The position numbers and the translations under genes are program-made. A stretch of DNA of 64,000 nt from Pyrobaculum ferrireducens. Lineage in GTDB: Archaea; Thermoproteota; Thermoprotei; Thermoproteales; Thermoproteaceae. Location of the stretch: positions 1,836,391 through 1,900,390 of the forward strand of contig NC_016645.1 of assembly GCF_000234805.1 (NCBI RefSeq), in the 5' to 3' direction. Shown here one piece after another: positions 51,345 to 61,121 of this stretch (position 1 is the first letter of the stretch; each line of letters opens with the position of its first letter). The notes beneath the pieces were generated by a model. That model had not been told where the DNA came from and made no database searches. It was given only the letters and a program-made list of their open reading frames with translations.

Positions 51345-51727
51345 GTGCGTAGTTTTTCTCCAGTAAACGCGTTTGGCAACAGCTGGGAGAGGTTGCTCTC
51401 TACCACCTTCTTCTTGCTCGCCATTATTATCAACGCATTTGGGTTAAACTCAGCAATTACTTGTCTACAAGCTCCGCATGGGGGCGTGGGCTCCTCCGTG
51501 TCTGTATACACCACGACAACCTCTATGTCTCTATCCCCCTCGGAAACCGCCTTAAATACAGCAACACGCTCGGCGCAGACGGTCAGCCCGTAAGATGCGT
51601 TTTCTATGTTTACCCCCGTATAAATCTTGCCACTCCTGGTCTTCACCACCGCGGCTACTCTAAACTTGGAATATGGAGCGTAGGCATTACCTATCACCTC
51701 CTTAGCTTTCTCTATGAGTTCCTCCAT
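51341..51727 (-). CDS. cdd: Cytidine deaminase
   Basis: 128 residues. NIENASYGLTVCAERVAVFKAVSEG and TPPCGACRQVIAEFNP give the zinc ligands Cys (CAE) and PCxxC. Deaminates cytidine/deoxycytidine in pyrimidine salvage. Divergent from the Fe-S glycosylase-like gene, 37 bases between start codons. Confidence 0.94.
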   Translation of the reverse strand: MEELIEKAKEVIGNAYAPYSKFRVAAVVKTRSGKIYTGVNIENASYGLTVCAERVAVFKAVSEGDRDIEVVVVYTDTEEPTPPCGACRQVIAEFNPNALIIMASKKKVVESNLSQLLPNAFTGEKLRT

Positions 51728-51735
51728 GGCATAGC

Positions 51736-51754
51736 TTTATATATGGATTTTAAG
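51736..51754. promoter_or_regulatory. Overlapping divergent TATA region (cdd / Fe-S protein)
   Basis: tttatatatgg (51736-51746) is ~26 bases before GTG 51765; the reverse strand cttaaaatcc (51746-51754) is ~24 bases before ATG 51727. Confidence 0.5.
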
Positions 51755-51764
51755 GAATGGGCGC

Positions 51765-52703
51765 GTGCCCACCGCCGATGATATTAGAAAGAGAATTGTG
51801 GAACACGGCATGTCGATAAACGATAGGGTAATCGCCGCTCTCCCGCCGAGATACGGCTTAATGGTGGAGCAGATCAGATCTATTTCACGTGCCTACAAGA
51901 ACGACTTAGACACTTTTTTAGCAAATCTATCCACGGTGAAGAGTTTAGACATTTTAGTGATATATCTAGCGCTTCTTGCAGTATTGTATAAACACAAAGC
52001 CCTGGGTGATGATGAGTTAAGAAAACTTGGCGAAGCCTTTGAGAGATATGTATATGACGTCTTCTCAGCCTCAAGAGCCCGCAAGGCGCTTGAGGAGGCT
52101 GGAGTGGAGAGGGAAGTGGCAAACGACGCTATTTTCAACGTCGTGAGAGCGCTTAATATAACGGGTAACAAGTACAAGTCAGCCTACCTGTGGGTAGCTA
52201 GACAACGCAAGATATCTCATTTTGAGAATAGTATTAGAGCACTACTTTTTCGCAACGAGGGAGGTAGCAGAGTTGGTAGAGGGGTAAAGCTCTTCCTTCG
52301 CCTATTTATACACGACTCTAACATACCCCTGGCGATAAAAATAGCCTATACACATGAACACAAGAAGTATATACTGCATGGCGATATCTATACCGCCCTA
52401 GTAACGTTGAGATCTGGGGCTTTCGAGGACGTTGCGTCTCTCACAGCCGAGAAAGTGAAGGCGAGGGTGGCGAGGCGTCTCCTATGCGAGGCTAGAGAGG
52501 GGGGGCAGAGGTGTAGGGAAGTGGTAATTAGACTAGAGAGCGTACGCGGGCTCGTCAGACACGTAGGTAAGATAAGCGGGGATCCCCTCCTATATGAGCG
52601 CGGGGCTTACGACATTGGCATTAACTACTGTAGAGATCTCAAGTGTGATATCTGTCCTATTAAAGATGTGTGCAGACGCTACACCTTTGTAAGATTGAAA
52701 TAG
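51765..52703 (+). CDS. HhH-GPD-like protein with C-terminal iron-sulfur loop
   Basis: 312 residues. Helical throughout. The middle VKLFLRLFIHDSNIPLAIKIAYTHEHKKYILHGDIYTALVTLRSGAFEDV resembles a DNA-glycosylase-like domain, and Cys289, 294, 297, 303 (CX4CX2CX5C) at the end resembles the endonuclease III/MutY [4Fe-4S] loop (usually CX6CX2CX5C). Not a standard EndoIII, and the catalytic Lys/Asp could not be placed. GTG start. Confidence 0.55.
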   Translation: MPTADDIRKRIVEHGMSINDRVIAALPPRYGLMVEQIRSISRAYKNDLDTFLANLSTVKSLDILVIYLALLAVLYKHKALGDDELRKLGEAFERYVYDVFSASRARKALEEAGVEREVANDAIFNVVRALNITGNKYKSAYLWVARQRKISHFENSIRALLFRNEGGSRVGRGVKLFLRLFIHDSNIPLAIKIAYTHEHKKYILHGDIYTALVTLRSGAFEDVASLTAEKVKARVARRLLCEAREGGQRCREVVIRLESVRGLVRHVGKISGDPLLYERGAYDIGINYCRDLKCDICPIKDVCRRYTFVRLK

Positions 52704-52729
52704 ATATATACAACACTCTTTGAAGGCTC

Positions 52730-53512
52730 ATGTTGCTTAAAAACCGCGTCAGTATCGTGACAGCTGCCAGCAGAGGCATTGGGGCAGGCGTCGCAAGCGT
52801 TCTCGCGAGAGAGGGGTCGAATTTAGTAATCGCCGCGAGAAGTATCGGCAGACTAGAGGAGTTGGCAAAAAATTTGGAGAATCAATATGGAGTCTCTGTA
52901 GTACCTGTACAAGCCGACTTGACAATTAGAGAGGATATCAAAAAGATTGTAAACACCGCGATTCAAAACTTTGGCAAGGTAGACATATTGGTCTACAACA
53001 CTGGGCCGCCTAAGCCCGGCGCCTTTCTTGAGCTGACTGAGGAGGACTGGGACTACGGCGTAAGGCTTCTTTTAATGAGCGCCGTTTGGATAACCAGAGA
53101 CGTCCTGCCGTATATGATAGAGAGGGGGTGGGGGCGACTTATCTACATCACCTCCTCTACGCTTAAGCAACCTATCCCCACGCTTACGCTATCTAACGTT
53201 ATCAGAATTTCGCTGGCTGGCCTTATTAAGACACTGGCATACCAATATGGGAGGTACAATATCTTAGTTAATGGAATTATGCAGGGGTATATCGATACTG
53301 AGCGCGTGAGGGAGGTTGCTATGGCGAGGGCCCAGAGAGAGGGGCGGCGCGTTGAGGAGATACTGGGGGAGCTTGAGAAGGAGATCCCGCTTGGCCGGAT
53401 AGGAAAGCCGGAGGAAATAGGGGAGCTGGTCGCCTTTCTGGCCTCGGAAAAGGCTAATTACATTACGGGATCTCTTATTCTCATAGACGGTGGGAGGACG
53501 CTATGTATATAA
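52730..53512 (+). CDS. SDR-family oxidoreductase, non-canonical active site
   Basis: 260 residues, FabG-like fold: cofactor loop [41 protein letters not shown] and C-terminal [33 protein letters not shown]. The usual YxxxK of the catalytic tetrad aligns with SNVIR, so Tyr is Ser and Lys is Arg. Similar BKR-like variants without tetrad are known. Convergent with glyA, overlapping 12 bases. Confidence 0.85.
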   Translation: MLLKNRVSIVTAASRGIGAGVASVLAREGSNLVIAARSIGRLEELAKNLENQYGVSVVPVQADLTIREDIKKIVNTAIQNFGKVDILVYNTGPPKPGAFLELTEEDWDYGVRLLLMSAVWITRDVLPYMIERGWGRLIYITSSTLKQPIPTLTLSNVIRISLAGLIKTLAYQYGRYNILVNGIMQGYIDTERVREVAMARAQREGRRVEEILGELEKEIPLGRIGKPEEIGELVAFLASEKANYITGSLILIDGGRTLCI

Positions 53513-54793
53513 ATTAAGTGAACCAAGGAATTTATCTACGAGCTCCTTATCAATCTTAAAGCCGTATTTTATCTCTAAATACATCTTCCTGAACTCAACA
53601 ACGTCGCGCCTAACCGCCTCAGTATCCTCGCCTTTGATTACCCTGGCGATGAATCTAGCTATTTCTCGCATCTCGGAACGCCCCATGCCGAAGCGCGTCA
53701 TCTCCTGCACCCCGATTCTAATGCCGCTGGGTTTCAACACGCTTTTATCCCACGGCAACGCGTTTTTATTAACGATAATGTTCGCCTCCTCAAGCCTTAG
53801 AGCGATTTTATCTCCTCCGCCATATTTAGAAACATCGACAGCGACTTGATGCGTCTTTGTGAAGCCCTGGCGCTCGGCGACAGGCGTTATGCCTTCCTCA
53901 GCCAAGGCCTCCGCCAAGGCTCTGGCATTTTCTCTAATTCTATACGCGTACTCCGCGCCGAACAGCTCCATCTCCACCAGAGTTATGTAAGTCGCGGCGT
54001 AGCGATGAAGGTGGTAATTAGACGTAAAGACGGGGAACACCGCCCTTTGAATTGAGCTGTTTACCTCATCATCTGAAACCGTCGCGATAAGCCCGCCTTG
54101 GGGACCTGGAAACGTCTTGTGAGTAGACGAAGTAATTACGTGGGCGCCCTCCCTTAGAGGATTTGGGAAGACACCGCCTATAATTAGACCCAAGACGTGG
54201 GCCGAGTCGTGGAGTACATAGGCGCCGACTGTTTTTGCGATTTCTGCAATTTCTTTCACGGGGTGTGGAAAGAGGTATAGAGACGCCCCTGTGATTATGA
54301 GTTTTGGCTTCTTCTCTTCAATAACTTTGCGGGCGCCGTCGACGTCTATGTTAAAATTGTCTAGATCCCACGGCAACTCGACAGCCTTTATCCTCAATGC
54401 CTTAAGCCCCCCTACGTTGTTGTGGCTTATATGTCCGCCGTATTTAACAGGTAGCGAGGCGACGGTGCCGCTCTCGGGAACTAGCGCATAGTAAGTGGCC
54501 AGATTTGCGACAGTGCCCGAGACGGGTCTCACATCTACGAACTTAGCCCCCAAGACGTTTGCAAAACGTCTAGAGAGGGCGTCTTCCAATGCGTCGACGT
54601 ATTTAGTGCCTTGGTAATACCTGCTGCCTACGGTGCCCTCGGCGTATCTCCCCGCTAGATCATTTAAATAGACTAGTTCAGCTAGGGGAGACATTACGTT
54701 TTCGCTTGCTATTAAGTTTATGGTCTCCCTCCTCCTCCACATGTTGTGCGTCAACGTTATGTTTAGCACCTCTTCAAGATCTCGCGGGAGCAT
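53501..54793 (-). CDS. glyA: Serine hydroxymethyltransferase
   Basis: 430 residues, PLP enzyme. [76 protein letters not shown] with the PLP lysine, and [17 protein letters not shown]-type end are intact. Converts serine and a pterin C1 carrier to glycine. Divergent gap to moaC-like gene is 40 bases downstream of that gene's stop. Confidence 0.96.
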   Translation of the reverse strand: MLPRDLEEVLNITLTHNMWRRRETINLIASENVMSPLAELVYLNDLAGRYAEGTVGSRYYQGTKYVDALEDALSRRFANVLGAKFVDVRPVSGTVANLATYYALVPESGTVASLPVKYGGHISHNNVGGLKALRIKAVELPWDLDNFNIDVDGARKVIEEKKPKLIITGASLYLFPHPVKEIAEIAKTVGAYVLHDSAHVLGLIIGGVFPNPLREGAHVITSSTHKTFPGPQGGLIATVSDDEVNSSIQRAVFPVFTSNYHLHRYAATYITLVEMELFGAEYAYRIRENARALAEALAEEGITPVAERQGFTKTHQVAVDVSKYGGGDKIALRLEEANIIVNKNALPWDKSVLKPSGIRIGVQEMTRFGMGRSEMREIARFIARVIKGEDTEAVRRDVVEFRKMYLEIKYGFKIDKELVDKFLGSLNLYT

Positions 54794-54833
54794 TGAGGTG
54801 ACAACGGCCGAGTATTAATAACTTCCCGGCGCC

Positions 54834-55565
54834 CTACTCTAGACGGAGCAACTTGATGTGTGTATTTGGATATTGACCACTGTCGTCTTTTTCATACTTC
54901 TTCGCCATGTCCCATATCGTGAGGAGGGCCACGCCGGTTGCAAACAACGCCTCAGGCGCGGGCGTGAAGTCCCGCGCCTTTATAGACACGCTCACTTCGA
55001 CGCTCTCTCTGACGTCTATATCTATCTTGAGATATTGTATAGAGGGACAGGGCCCTCCTATAAGTTCGCACAGTCTTTTGGCGTTGAGAGCCGCCGCAGT
55101 CTGCGCGGCGTAGATGGGGTGGCCCTTCTCCACGGGGCCCTTCACCACGTTGTAGTTCTTCATTTTCATCACCCCGTAGGCAGAGGCCGTTAAACCCCCT
55201 TCTCTCACAAGGGCCGTCTCTGTAAGTGCCGCTTCGCTCAGCGCTTGCGCCAAGTTTTTTAGCTTTATCTCTACTGCCAAGTCCTCTATCTTCACAGCCC
55301 CCGACCCGATTAAGCCTACCAGGGCGCCAAAGAGGACGTCCATCTCGACGCCTGTCTGCCACTCAGTAAACCCCTCTACGTATAGCCTACCGTCTCTACA
55401 CCACGCCGACGCTGTGAGGGGGAGGGGGTGTAAAAACGGGAGGTATCTACTAGCCACAACGGCGGCTCTCACCGCGGCGGCTGTGTTGCATATCTGCACT
55501 GAGGCGCTTGCGGAAGCTCTTGCATATCTATAGACGTCTGGTTTTTTAGAAACGTCAACAATCAT
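54834..55565 (-). CDS. moaC: Tandem MoaC-like protein (two degenerate complementary domains)
   Basis: 243 residues from ATG 55565 (ATGA overlap with the upstream gene decides the start). Family MoaC is ~160 residues; here two MoaC-like halves are fused. First half keeps [14 protein letters not shown] (His46) and TGVEMD (Glu74) but loses KGDV and DMCK. Second half keeps the KGPVEKG equivalent (Lys147), [15 protein letters not shown] and [10 protein letters not shown] (Asp219, Lys222) plus IKLL, but lost HPL and GVEME. Because MoaC active sites form at a dimer interface, one complete site per fused pair is likely. Makes cyclic pyranopterin monophosphate with MoaA. Confidence 0.85.
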   Translation of the reverse strand: MIVDVSKKPDVYRYARASASASVQICNTAAAVRAAVVASRYLPFLHPLPLTASAWCRDGRLYVEGFTEWQTGVEMDVLFGALVGLIGSGAVKIEDLAVEIKLKNLAQALSEAALTETALVREGGLTASAYGVMKMKNYNVVKGPVEKGHPIYAAQTAAALNAKRLCELIGGPCPSIQYLKIDIDVRESVEVSVSIKARDFTPAPEALFATGVALLTIWDMAKKYEKDDSGQYPNTHIKLLRLE

Positions 55566-55900
55566 TGAAAACACCTTTCTGCATCGTCATACAGTTTTTT
55601 CAACTCTGCTGGCGTCGTCCTACGCCTCTCGGCTCTCTGCAGTAGGATTTTAGCGGCCAGCAACCTAGCGTTTTTCTCATCAAGCTCTTTTAGAAGCTGG
55701 GATACCAACTCCTCACAGCTATCCACAGGCGCATCGATATACTTTTCGAAAAGCTTCGCCTTTTTTATCTCCACCTCTATCCACGTATAATCTGCCTGCG
55801 GCATTGGCCACCTATGGCCGCATTTCTTACACACATATTCGTTGGTGGGGAGCAACATCACGTCTTTAGAGCCGCATTTGGGACAAGACACGGAGAACAC
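55562..55900 (-). CDS. Zinc-ribbon protein upstream of moaC
   Basis: 112 residues. N-terminal [27 protein letters not shown] is a TFIIB/TFIIS-like C4 ribbon; the rest is helical, [38 protein letters not shown]. Overlaps moaC by four bases, so co-translated. Possible nucleic-acid binder; function unknown. Confidence 0.7.
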   Translation of the reverse strand: MFSVSCPKCGSKDVMLLPTNEYVCKKCGHRWPMPQADYTWIEVEIKKAKLFEKYIDAPVDSCEELVSQLLKELDEKNARLLAAKILLQRAERRRTTPAELKKLYDDAERCFQ

Positions 55901-55921
55901 AAACCCTTGGGCTATAAATTC

Positions 55922-56980
55922 TTAACAAGATAGGCGCCTCTGCTCAATCCAATTTCTAAGCCTTGGCCCATATACACGCGGCACCAGCGACAAATCCCGC
56001 ACGGTGCGGGCGCCTGTTAGAAACATGGCGGTTCTCAACTCGGCGATTACAGCCTCAATTTCGCCCCGCAACCGACCCTCAAGCGCCGCCTTTAATAGAG
56101 GTTGGGACATCGTGAAGAAGTGGGCGCCCATCGCTAAGGCCTTCGCGCCATCTAAGCCGCTTCTAATCCCGCCAGATGCAATTATGTATCCTGCGTATGC
56201 CGACCTCACTTCGCATATAGAAGCCGCCGTGGGTATCCCCCAGAGCCTAAACGTCTCTGCAAGTCTCCTCTGCAACGACGATTCTCCAGCTCTGGCGCCC
56301 TCTATCGCAACGAAAGACGTTCCGCCGAATCCCCCGATGTCTATAGCATCTGCGATTCCCGACAGCCGCGCCGCCACCTCCTTCGAAATGCCGGTGCCGG
56401 TCTCCTTTACGATAAGAGGCTTACCTGCGGCTTTCTTGACAATCTTCAACTTCTCCAGCACCCCCCTGAAATTCGGCTCACCCTCTGGTTGCACCACCTC
56501 TTGAGCCGCGTTTAGATGCACAGCAATTGCATACGCATCTATCATATCCACGGCCTCCACAACCCACGCCTCAAGCTCTTTTTCTGAAAGCTCGGCCAGT
56601 TGTGGAGCGCCGAGATTTGCCACCTTAGGCACCGACGGGGCGTTTTGCTTAACTACTTCAAACGTCCACCTAACCTCCCTCTTCACCAGCGCCACCCTCT
56701 GGGAGCCCACGTAGATAGGTATGCCGAACTCCTCCGCGGCTTTCGCCAACTCGGCGTTTATCTTCCCCGCAAGCTCCGTCCCCCCAGTCATCGCCCCTAT
56801 TCCAAACGGAGCCTTTACTGAAGCGCCTAGAAAACGAGTGCTCAGCTCCACATCGGAGATGTCCATCTCTGGAAGGGCGTTATGTATCAAAACAACCTCC
56901 TCAAACCACGCAGAGCCGACTTGTGAAATTTCCGAAGAGGCTATGTAGATGTGGTCGTCCTTTCTCTTCTCTATGCCCAT
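55922..56980 (-). CDS. fni: Type II isopentenyl-diphosphate isomerase (FMN)
   Basis: 352 residues. [55 protein letters not shown] and [27 protein letters not shown] (FMN/phosphate loops) match Fni/Idi-2. Interconverts IPP and DMAPP for ether lipids. Start shares one base with the rpl2 stop (TAATG). Confidence 0.94.
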   Translation of the reverse strand: MGIEKRKDDHIYIASSEISQVGSAWFEEVVLIHNALPEMDISDVELSTRFLGASVKAPFGIGAMTGGTELAGKINAELAKAAEEFGIPIYVGSQRVALVKREVRWTFEVVKQNAPSVPKVANLGAPQLAELSEKELEAWVVEAVDMIDAYAIAVHLNAAQEVVQPEGEPNFRGVLEKLKIVKKAAGKPLIVKETGTGISKEVAARLSGIADAIDIGGFGGTSFVAIEGARAGESSLQRRLAETFRLWGIPTAASICEVRSAYAGYIIASGGIRSGLDGAKALAMGAHFFTMSQPLLKAALEGRLRGEIEAVIAELRTAMFLTGARTVRDLSLVPRVYGPRLRNWIEQRRLSC

Positions 56981-57720
56981 TACTGTTTCTGCTGCGCCCT
57001 AGCTCTCACACAGCCGCGGCCGGTGCACTTCGAACCAATAAAGCCGACTTTCTGACCCGGCGGCGCCGTCCTCGGCACAGGCGTACCGCCCTTCTGGTGC
57101 GAACCTCCGCCGTGCGGGTGCGCGTATGGAGACATCGCCTTGCCCCTGACGGTGGGGTACTTCCACGCCTTCGCTCTAGCCCTGTGGTACTTCTTCCCCG
57201 CTTTTAGAAACGGTCTCTCAATCCTGCCGCCACCTGCCACAATGCCCACGGTGGCCCTACCTCTGGAGTCCACCTCCACAGTCCTCCCGCTGGGCAACCG
57301 AATTATGGTCTTATTCTCCTCCGGCTTCTGCCCCACCACCACTGCGTAGGTGCCGCCCGACCTCGCGAACTTGCCCCCATCCCCCGCCCTCTTCTCAACA
57401 TTGAATATCATGGTGCCCTCTGGAATTTCACCAAGGATCATTATGTTGCCGGTTTTTGGAGGCGCCCCCCTGCCTATTTCAATTACCTGCCCCACGTAGA
57501 GTCCCTCCGCCGCGTAGTTTAGAAACTCAACGCCGTTTTCAGTTTCTATCCTCGCCACGGGGGCGTTGAGCCCCGGCTCGTGCACTATATCAACTACATA
57601 CCCCCTCCCGGACAAGGCCTCCAGAGGCGGATACCTCACTGGGCCATCTCTCTTCCAGCTCGGCGACCTGAACTGAGACCCTCCTCTTCCACGCCTCTGT
57701 ACTAAAATCCTCTTACCCAT
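56980..57720 (-). CDS. rpl2: Ribosomal protein L2 (uL2)
   Basis: 246 residues from ATG 57720. [35 protein letters not shown] and the C-terminal [30 protein letters not shown] define uL2, including the peptidyl-transferase-proximal His. An extension to 57759 is in frame, but TATA-like tttataaatatt at 57742-57753 fits 57720. Confidence 0.96.
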   Translation of the reverse strand: MGKRILVQRRGRGGSQFRSPSWKRDGPVRYPPLEALSGRGYVVDIVHEPGLNAPVARIETENGVEFLNYAAEGLYVGQVIEIGRGAPPKTGNIMILGEIPEGTMIFNVEKRAGDGGKFARSGGTYAVVVGQKPEENKTIIRLPSGRTVEVDSRGRATVGIVAGGGRIERPFLKAGKKYHRARAKAWKYPTVRGKAMSPYAHPHGGGSHQKGGTPVPRTAPPGQKVGFIGSKCTGRGCVRARAQQKQ

Positions 57721-57770
57721 CGCGCCTTGTGGTTTAGACACTTTATAAATATTAACCACACGGCTTTAGT

Positions 57771-57820
57771 GTGAAGAAATGCGCCTCACCTGATCCGTGA
57801 TGAGCTACACGGCGCACTGA
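57771..57820 (+). ncRNA. C/D box sRNA between rpl2 and rps17e
   Basis: Plus strand: C GUGAAGA (57771-57777), spacer AAUGCGCCUCAC (12), D' CUGA (57790-57793), linker UCC, C' GUGAUGA (57797-57803), spacer GCUACACGGCGCA (13), D CUGA (57817-57820). All four boxes near perfect. Divergent from rpl2, immediately before the rps17e promoter. Confidence 0.88.
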
Positions 57821-57852
57821 ATATTTAAATATATAACTCACGTGAAGGCGCC

Positions 57853-58068
57853 ATGGGTCGCGTCAGACCTCGATATATTAAATCGCTGGGTGAAAAACTC
57901 CTTGAAATGTACCCAGATAAATTTACCGATAAATTTGATGAAAATAAAAAGGCGGTAGCCGAGCTCGCCGAGATCCCAAGTAAGACGGTGAGAAACCGCG
58001 TCGCTGGTTACATAACTAGACTTGTCAAGAGACGCAAAGCGCAGGAAAAGGCTGAATCCTCTGCTTAA
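57853..58068 (+). CDS. rps17e: Ribosomal protein S17e (eS17)
   Basis: 71 residues, [56 protein letters not shown]: complete archaeal eS17. TATA-like atatttaaata (57821-57831) 26 bases before ATG 57853. The FKBP gene starts two bases after the stop. Confidence 0.96.
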   Translation: MGRVRPRYIKSLGEKLLEMYPDKFTDKFDENKKAVAELAEIPSKTVRNRVAGYITRLVKRRKAQEKAESSA

Positions 58069-58070
58069 AT

Positions 58071-58760
58071 ATGACCCTGGCAAAGGGCGACTACATCCTC
58101 CTCGACTACGCAGTTGTTTCAAAAGACGACGGGAAGGTGGTGGAGACTAGCCAGGAGGCGGTAGCCAAGGAGGCTGGTATATACCGACCTGAGGAGGTAT
58201 ACGGGCCGCGGCTTATTATTCTCGGCGAGACGCCGCTGTGGGAGCCCGTGGAGAACGCCCTGCTTAGCCTAGACGAAGGTCAAGAATTCGAGGTGGAGGT
58301 ACCCCCCGAGAAGGCCTACGGCGTAAGAGATCCTAACAAGGTCAAGGTTGTTTCTATTAGGGAATTTCACCGCCACGGCGTGATTCCCAGCGTGGGCGAC
58401 GTCGTGGACTTCGAGGGGCAACGAGCGAGGGTGGTGTCTATCTCAGGTGGGCGGGTGGTGCTAGATTTCAACCACCCCCTGGCCGGGAAGACGTTTATAG
58501 TCAAGGGACGTGTAGTGAAGAAGTTAAACACCGTAGAGGAGCGGGCCGTGGCTTTGCTGAGGCTCTACCTGCCAAGGGTCTCCGAGGAGAAGATCAAGGT
58601 ATCGCTAGATGGAGACGTCATGACAGTGATCCTCCCAGCCGAGGTTCTGCTATACGAGCGCATAGGCGGAATTCTGTTGCAGTACACCTCAGAGGTTTCT
58701 AGCAAGTTCCAGGAGGTGAAAAAGGTGAGATTTGTAGAAGAGGTGGAGCTTAAGTCCTAG
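58071..58760 (+). CDS. FKBP-type peptidyl-prolyl isomerase (long archaeal type)
   Basis: 229 residues. GDYILLDYAVVSKDDGKVVETS, then VPPEKAYGVRDPNKVKVVSIREF and FEGQRARVVSISGGRVVLDFNHPLAGKTFIV are the SlyD-like FKBP with insert-in-flap chaperone domain; a C-terminal ~90-residue domain follows, as in archaeal 26-kDa FKBPs. Folding chaperone. Confidence 0.92.
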   Translation: MTLAKGDYILLDYAVVSKDDGKVVETSQEAVAKEAGIYRPEEVYGPRLIILGETPLWEPVENALLSLDEGQEFEVEVPPEKAYGVRDPNKVKVVSIREFHRHGVIPSVGDVVDFEGQRARVVSISGGRVVLDFNHPLAGKTFIVKGRVVKKLNTVEERAVALLRLYLPRVSEEKIKVSLDGDVMTVILPAEVLLYERIGGILLQYTSEVSSKFQEVKKVRFVEEVELKS

Positions 58761-58796
58761 CCAGAACACTTAAAAGGAGTTTCCAACACCCTTCCG

Positions 58797-59402
58797 ATGA
58801 CGACAACCGTCGGCATTGTGGTAAGAGATGGGGTGATCCTGGCGACAGACAAACGAGTAACTGCTGGATACTACATCGCCCACAAGAGGGGGGAGAAAAT
58901 CTGGAAAATAGACGACCACGTGGCGGCTACGATGTCCGGCGGCGTTGCAGATCTGCAGTCCGTGTTGTCGTTTCTTACTCTACGCGCCCGCGAGTACAGG
59001 ATGGAGCACAAAAAGCCTATCCCGATAAGCGCCTTGGTGAACTACATGTCGCTAATCCTATTCTATTCACGTCCCTACGTCTACATCGTACATTCAATTA
59101 TTGGCGGTGTCGACGAGGGGGGAGCGGCTCTCTATATGATAGACTGGCTGGGGACCGTCACCAGGGAGAGGTACATAGCCACCGGTAGCGGCTCGCCGTA
59201 CGCCAAAGGCGCCCTGGAGGTGGGGTATAGAGAAGATATGTCGCTGGAAGAGGCCATCGACCTCGCTATAAAATCTGTCAAGGCGGCGATTAGAAACGAC
59301 CCGGGCTCCGGGGAGGGGATTGATGTAGTTGTAATAACTAAGAAGGAGGGCTTCAGGAGGGTGTTTACAACACAGCAAAAAATAGTACTACCAGAGATAT
59401 AA
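58797..59402 (+). CDS. psmB: Proteasome beta subunit
   Basis: 201 residues. TTTVGIVVRDGVILATDKRVTAG begins directly after Met, so Thr2 would be the catalytic nucleophile with essentially no propeptide; Lys of DKR is present, and SGGVADLQSV and GSGSPYAKGALE are conserved. Other beta genes usually have propeptides. Part of the 20S proteasome. Confidence 0.95.
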   Translation: MTTTVGIVVRDGVILATDKRVTAGYYIAHKRGEKIWKIDDHVAATMSGGVADLQSVLSFLTLRAREYRMEHKKPIPISALVNYMSLILFYSRPYVYIVHSIIGGVDEGGAALYMIDWLGTVTRERYIATGSGSPYAKGALEVGYREDMSLEEAIDLAIKSVKAAIRNDPGSGEGIDVVVITKKEGFRRVFTTQQKIVLPEI

Positions 59403-59423
59403 ACTAGATACTTTACGCCTCAT

Positions 59424-60680
59424 ATGCAGATTAGCGACGTCTGGATACGGAAGGTATTTACCGGCAGAGGGGACGTCACAGTAGAAGTCGAGCTGACAGT
59501 CGAGAATCCAGCTACCGGTGAGGTGTTGACAACCAGAGCCGCGGCGCCTGCGGGGGCCTCTAGAGGCCTCCACGAGGTTGCGTATTTCCCCGAGGGGGGC
59601 ATCGACGCGGCTCTGGCCGCTTTCGAGAAGCTAGTAGCGCCTGAAATCGTCGGCCTGGACGTGACGGAGCCATACTCTGTGGACGGGAAGCTGGAGGAGA
59701 TAGACGACACATACAGGTTTGAGAAAATCGGGGGGGCCGTGGCCATAGCCACATCATTTGCAACCGCAGAGGCGGGCGCCGCCTCGCTGGGCATCCCCCT
59801 ATTTGCCTTTATAGGCGGAGCTTACGCAAGGCGGCTCCCGTTGCCTCTCGGCAACGTCATCGGCGGGGGCAAGCACAGCAGGGGGCTGGGCCCCGATATA
59901 CAGGAGTTCCTCGTCGTGCCGCTTAGCCCCCCTGATATATACACGGCGGTGTACGCCAACGCCGAGGTACATAAACGCGTCCTCAAGCAGATACTCAAAG
60001 TAGATACCTCGTTTACCGGTGGGAAAAACGATGAGGGGGCTTGGACACCCCGTATATCGTCGACAACTGCCTTGAAAATTTTGAAAGAGGTGGCGAGGGA
60101 TGTGGGTAGTGAGGTGGGCGTAGAAATCGGCCTCGGCGTTGACATGGCTGCCTCTAGTCTGTGGAGCGGCGAAAAATACATCTACAAAAACGAGGGCGTT
60201 GAGCGGAGTCCACATGAGCAACTACAATTTGTGTCTAGGCTAATTGAGGAGTTCGATCTCATATATGTGGAGGACCCCTTCCACGAGGAAGATTTCCAAT
60301 CCTTCGCTGAGTTGACGGAGAAGTTTAGAGACCGCCTTATAGTGGGGGACGATCTCTTCGTGACAAACCCCGAGCGTATAAGAGAGGGCGGGAGGGCGAG
60401 GGCCGCCACTGGCGTGATTATAAAGCCGGATCAAATAGGCACGTTGCTCAGAGCGCACCAAGCGGTGCAGACAGCCAGGCATTTCGGCATGCGCATTATC
60501 GTGTCGCACAGGTCGGGCGACACCGAGTACAGGACTCTTTCACACATAGCCGTTGGGTTCGGCGCGGAGATCATCAAGACGGGGATAATGGGAGGGGAGA
60601 GAACCGCCAAGTTGAACGAGTTGATCAGAATCGGCGAGTACCTAGGCAAGTGGGGCGCGATCTCTCGACTCCATTTATGA
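59424..60680 (+). CDS. eno: Enolase
   Basis: 418 residues. ENPATGEVLTTRAAAPAGASRGLHEV, GNVIGGGKHSRG, EEVIGLGVDMAASSLW-type metal-binding region, YVEDPFHEEDFQSFAELTEKF, VGDDLFVTNPERI, IIKPDQIGTL, ISHRSGDTEYRTLSHIAV match enolase. Glycolysis/gluconeogenesis. ATG 59424 preceded by the psmB stop at 21 bases. Confidence 0.96.
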   Translation: MQISDVWIRKVFTGRGDVTVEVELTVENPATGEVLTTRAAAPAGASRGLHEVAYFPEGGIDAALAAFEKLVAPEIVGLDVTEPYSVDGKLEEIDDTYRFEKIGGAVAIATSFATAEAGAASLGIPLFAFIGGAYARRLPLPLGNVIGGGKHSRGLGPDIQEFLVVPLSPPDIYTAVYANAEVHKRVLKQILKVDTSFTGGKNDEGAWTPRISSTTALKILKEVARDVGSEVGVEIGLGVDMAASSLWSGEKYIYKNEGVERSPHEQLQFVSRLIEEFDLIYVEDPFHEEDFQSFAELTEKFRDRLIVGDDLFVTNPERIREGGRARAATGVIIKPDQIGTLLRAHQAVQTARHFGMRIIVSHRSGDTEYRTLSHIAVGFGAEIIKTGIMGGERTAKLNELIRIGEYLGKWGAISRLHL

Positions 60681-60710
60681 ATCTATTTTAACTCTCTTAA
60701 ACAGAGCTCT

Positions 60711-61121
60711 GTGGTTGTTAAGATAAAGATGCGCATATGGATAGACAAAGACGGACAGGAGATAATGGGGCCCGGTATATACAACATTCTTAAAGCTCTG
60801 GAGGAGACAGGCTCCATAGCCTCAGCCGCTAGGAGGCTCGGCTACTCCTACAAGTTTATCTGGACCTACATCAAGAAGCTTGAGGAGGCCCTAGGCGTCC
60901 CCCTTGTGGAGTCGAGGCGGGGGGGCAAAGAGAGGGGCGTGTCGGAGCTCACAGAAGTGGGCAAGCTACTCCTGAGCTACTACGAAGCTATGAGCAAGGA
61001 GGCCGAGCAGGTAGTGGCGACTTGGGAAAGGCGGTTCTCGGAGCTATTGTCTAATCTTGAGCAATACGCTACTAAGCCCAGTAGAGACGAGGAGGAGATC
61101 CCATACTACGAGGAGGAGTAG
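60711..61121 (+). CDS. ModE N-terminal-type HTH regulator
   Basis: 136 residues. IKMRIWIDKDGQEIMGPGIYNILKALEETGSIASAARRLGYSYKFIWTYIKKLEEALGVPLVESRRGGKERGVSELTEVGKLLLSYY is the LysR-like winged HTH of ModE; no MOP molybdate-binding domain follows, only an acidic tail. Next to moaA and likely a Mo/W-linked regulator. GTG start with TATA-like ctattttaac (60683-60692). 3' end overlaps moaA by 16 bases. Confidence 0.8.
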   Translation: MVVKIKMRIWIDKDGQEIMGPGIYNILKALEETGSIASAARRLGYSYKFIWTYIKKLEEALGVPLVESRRGGKERGVSELTEVGKLLLSYYEAMSKEAEQVVATWERRFSELLSNLEQYATKPSRDEEEIPYYEEE

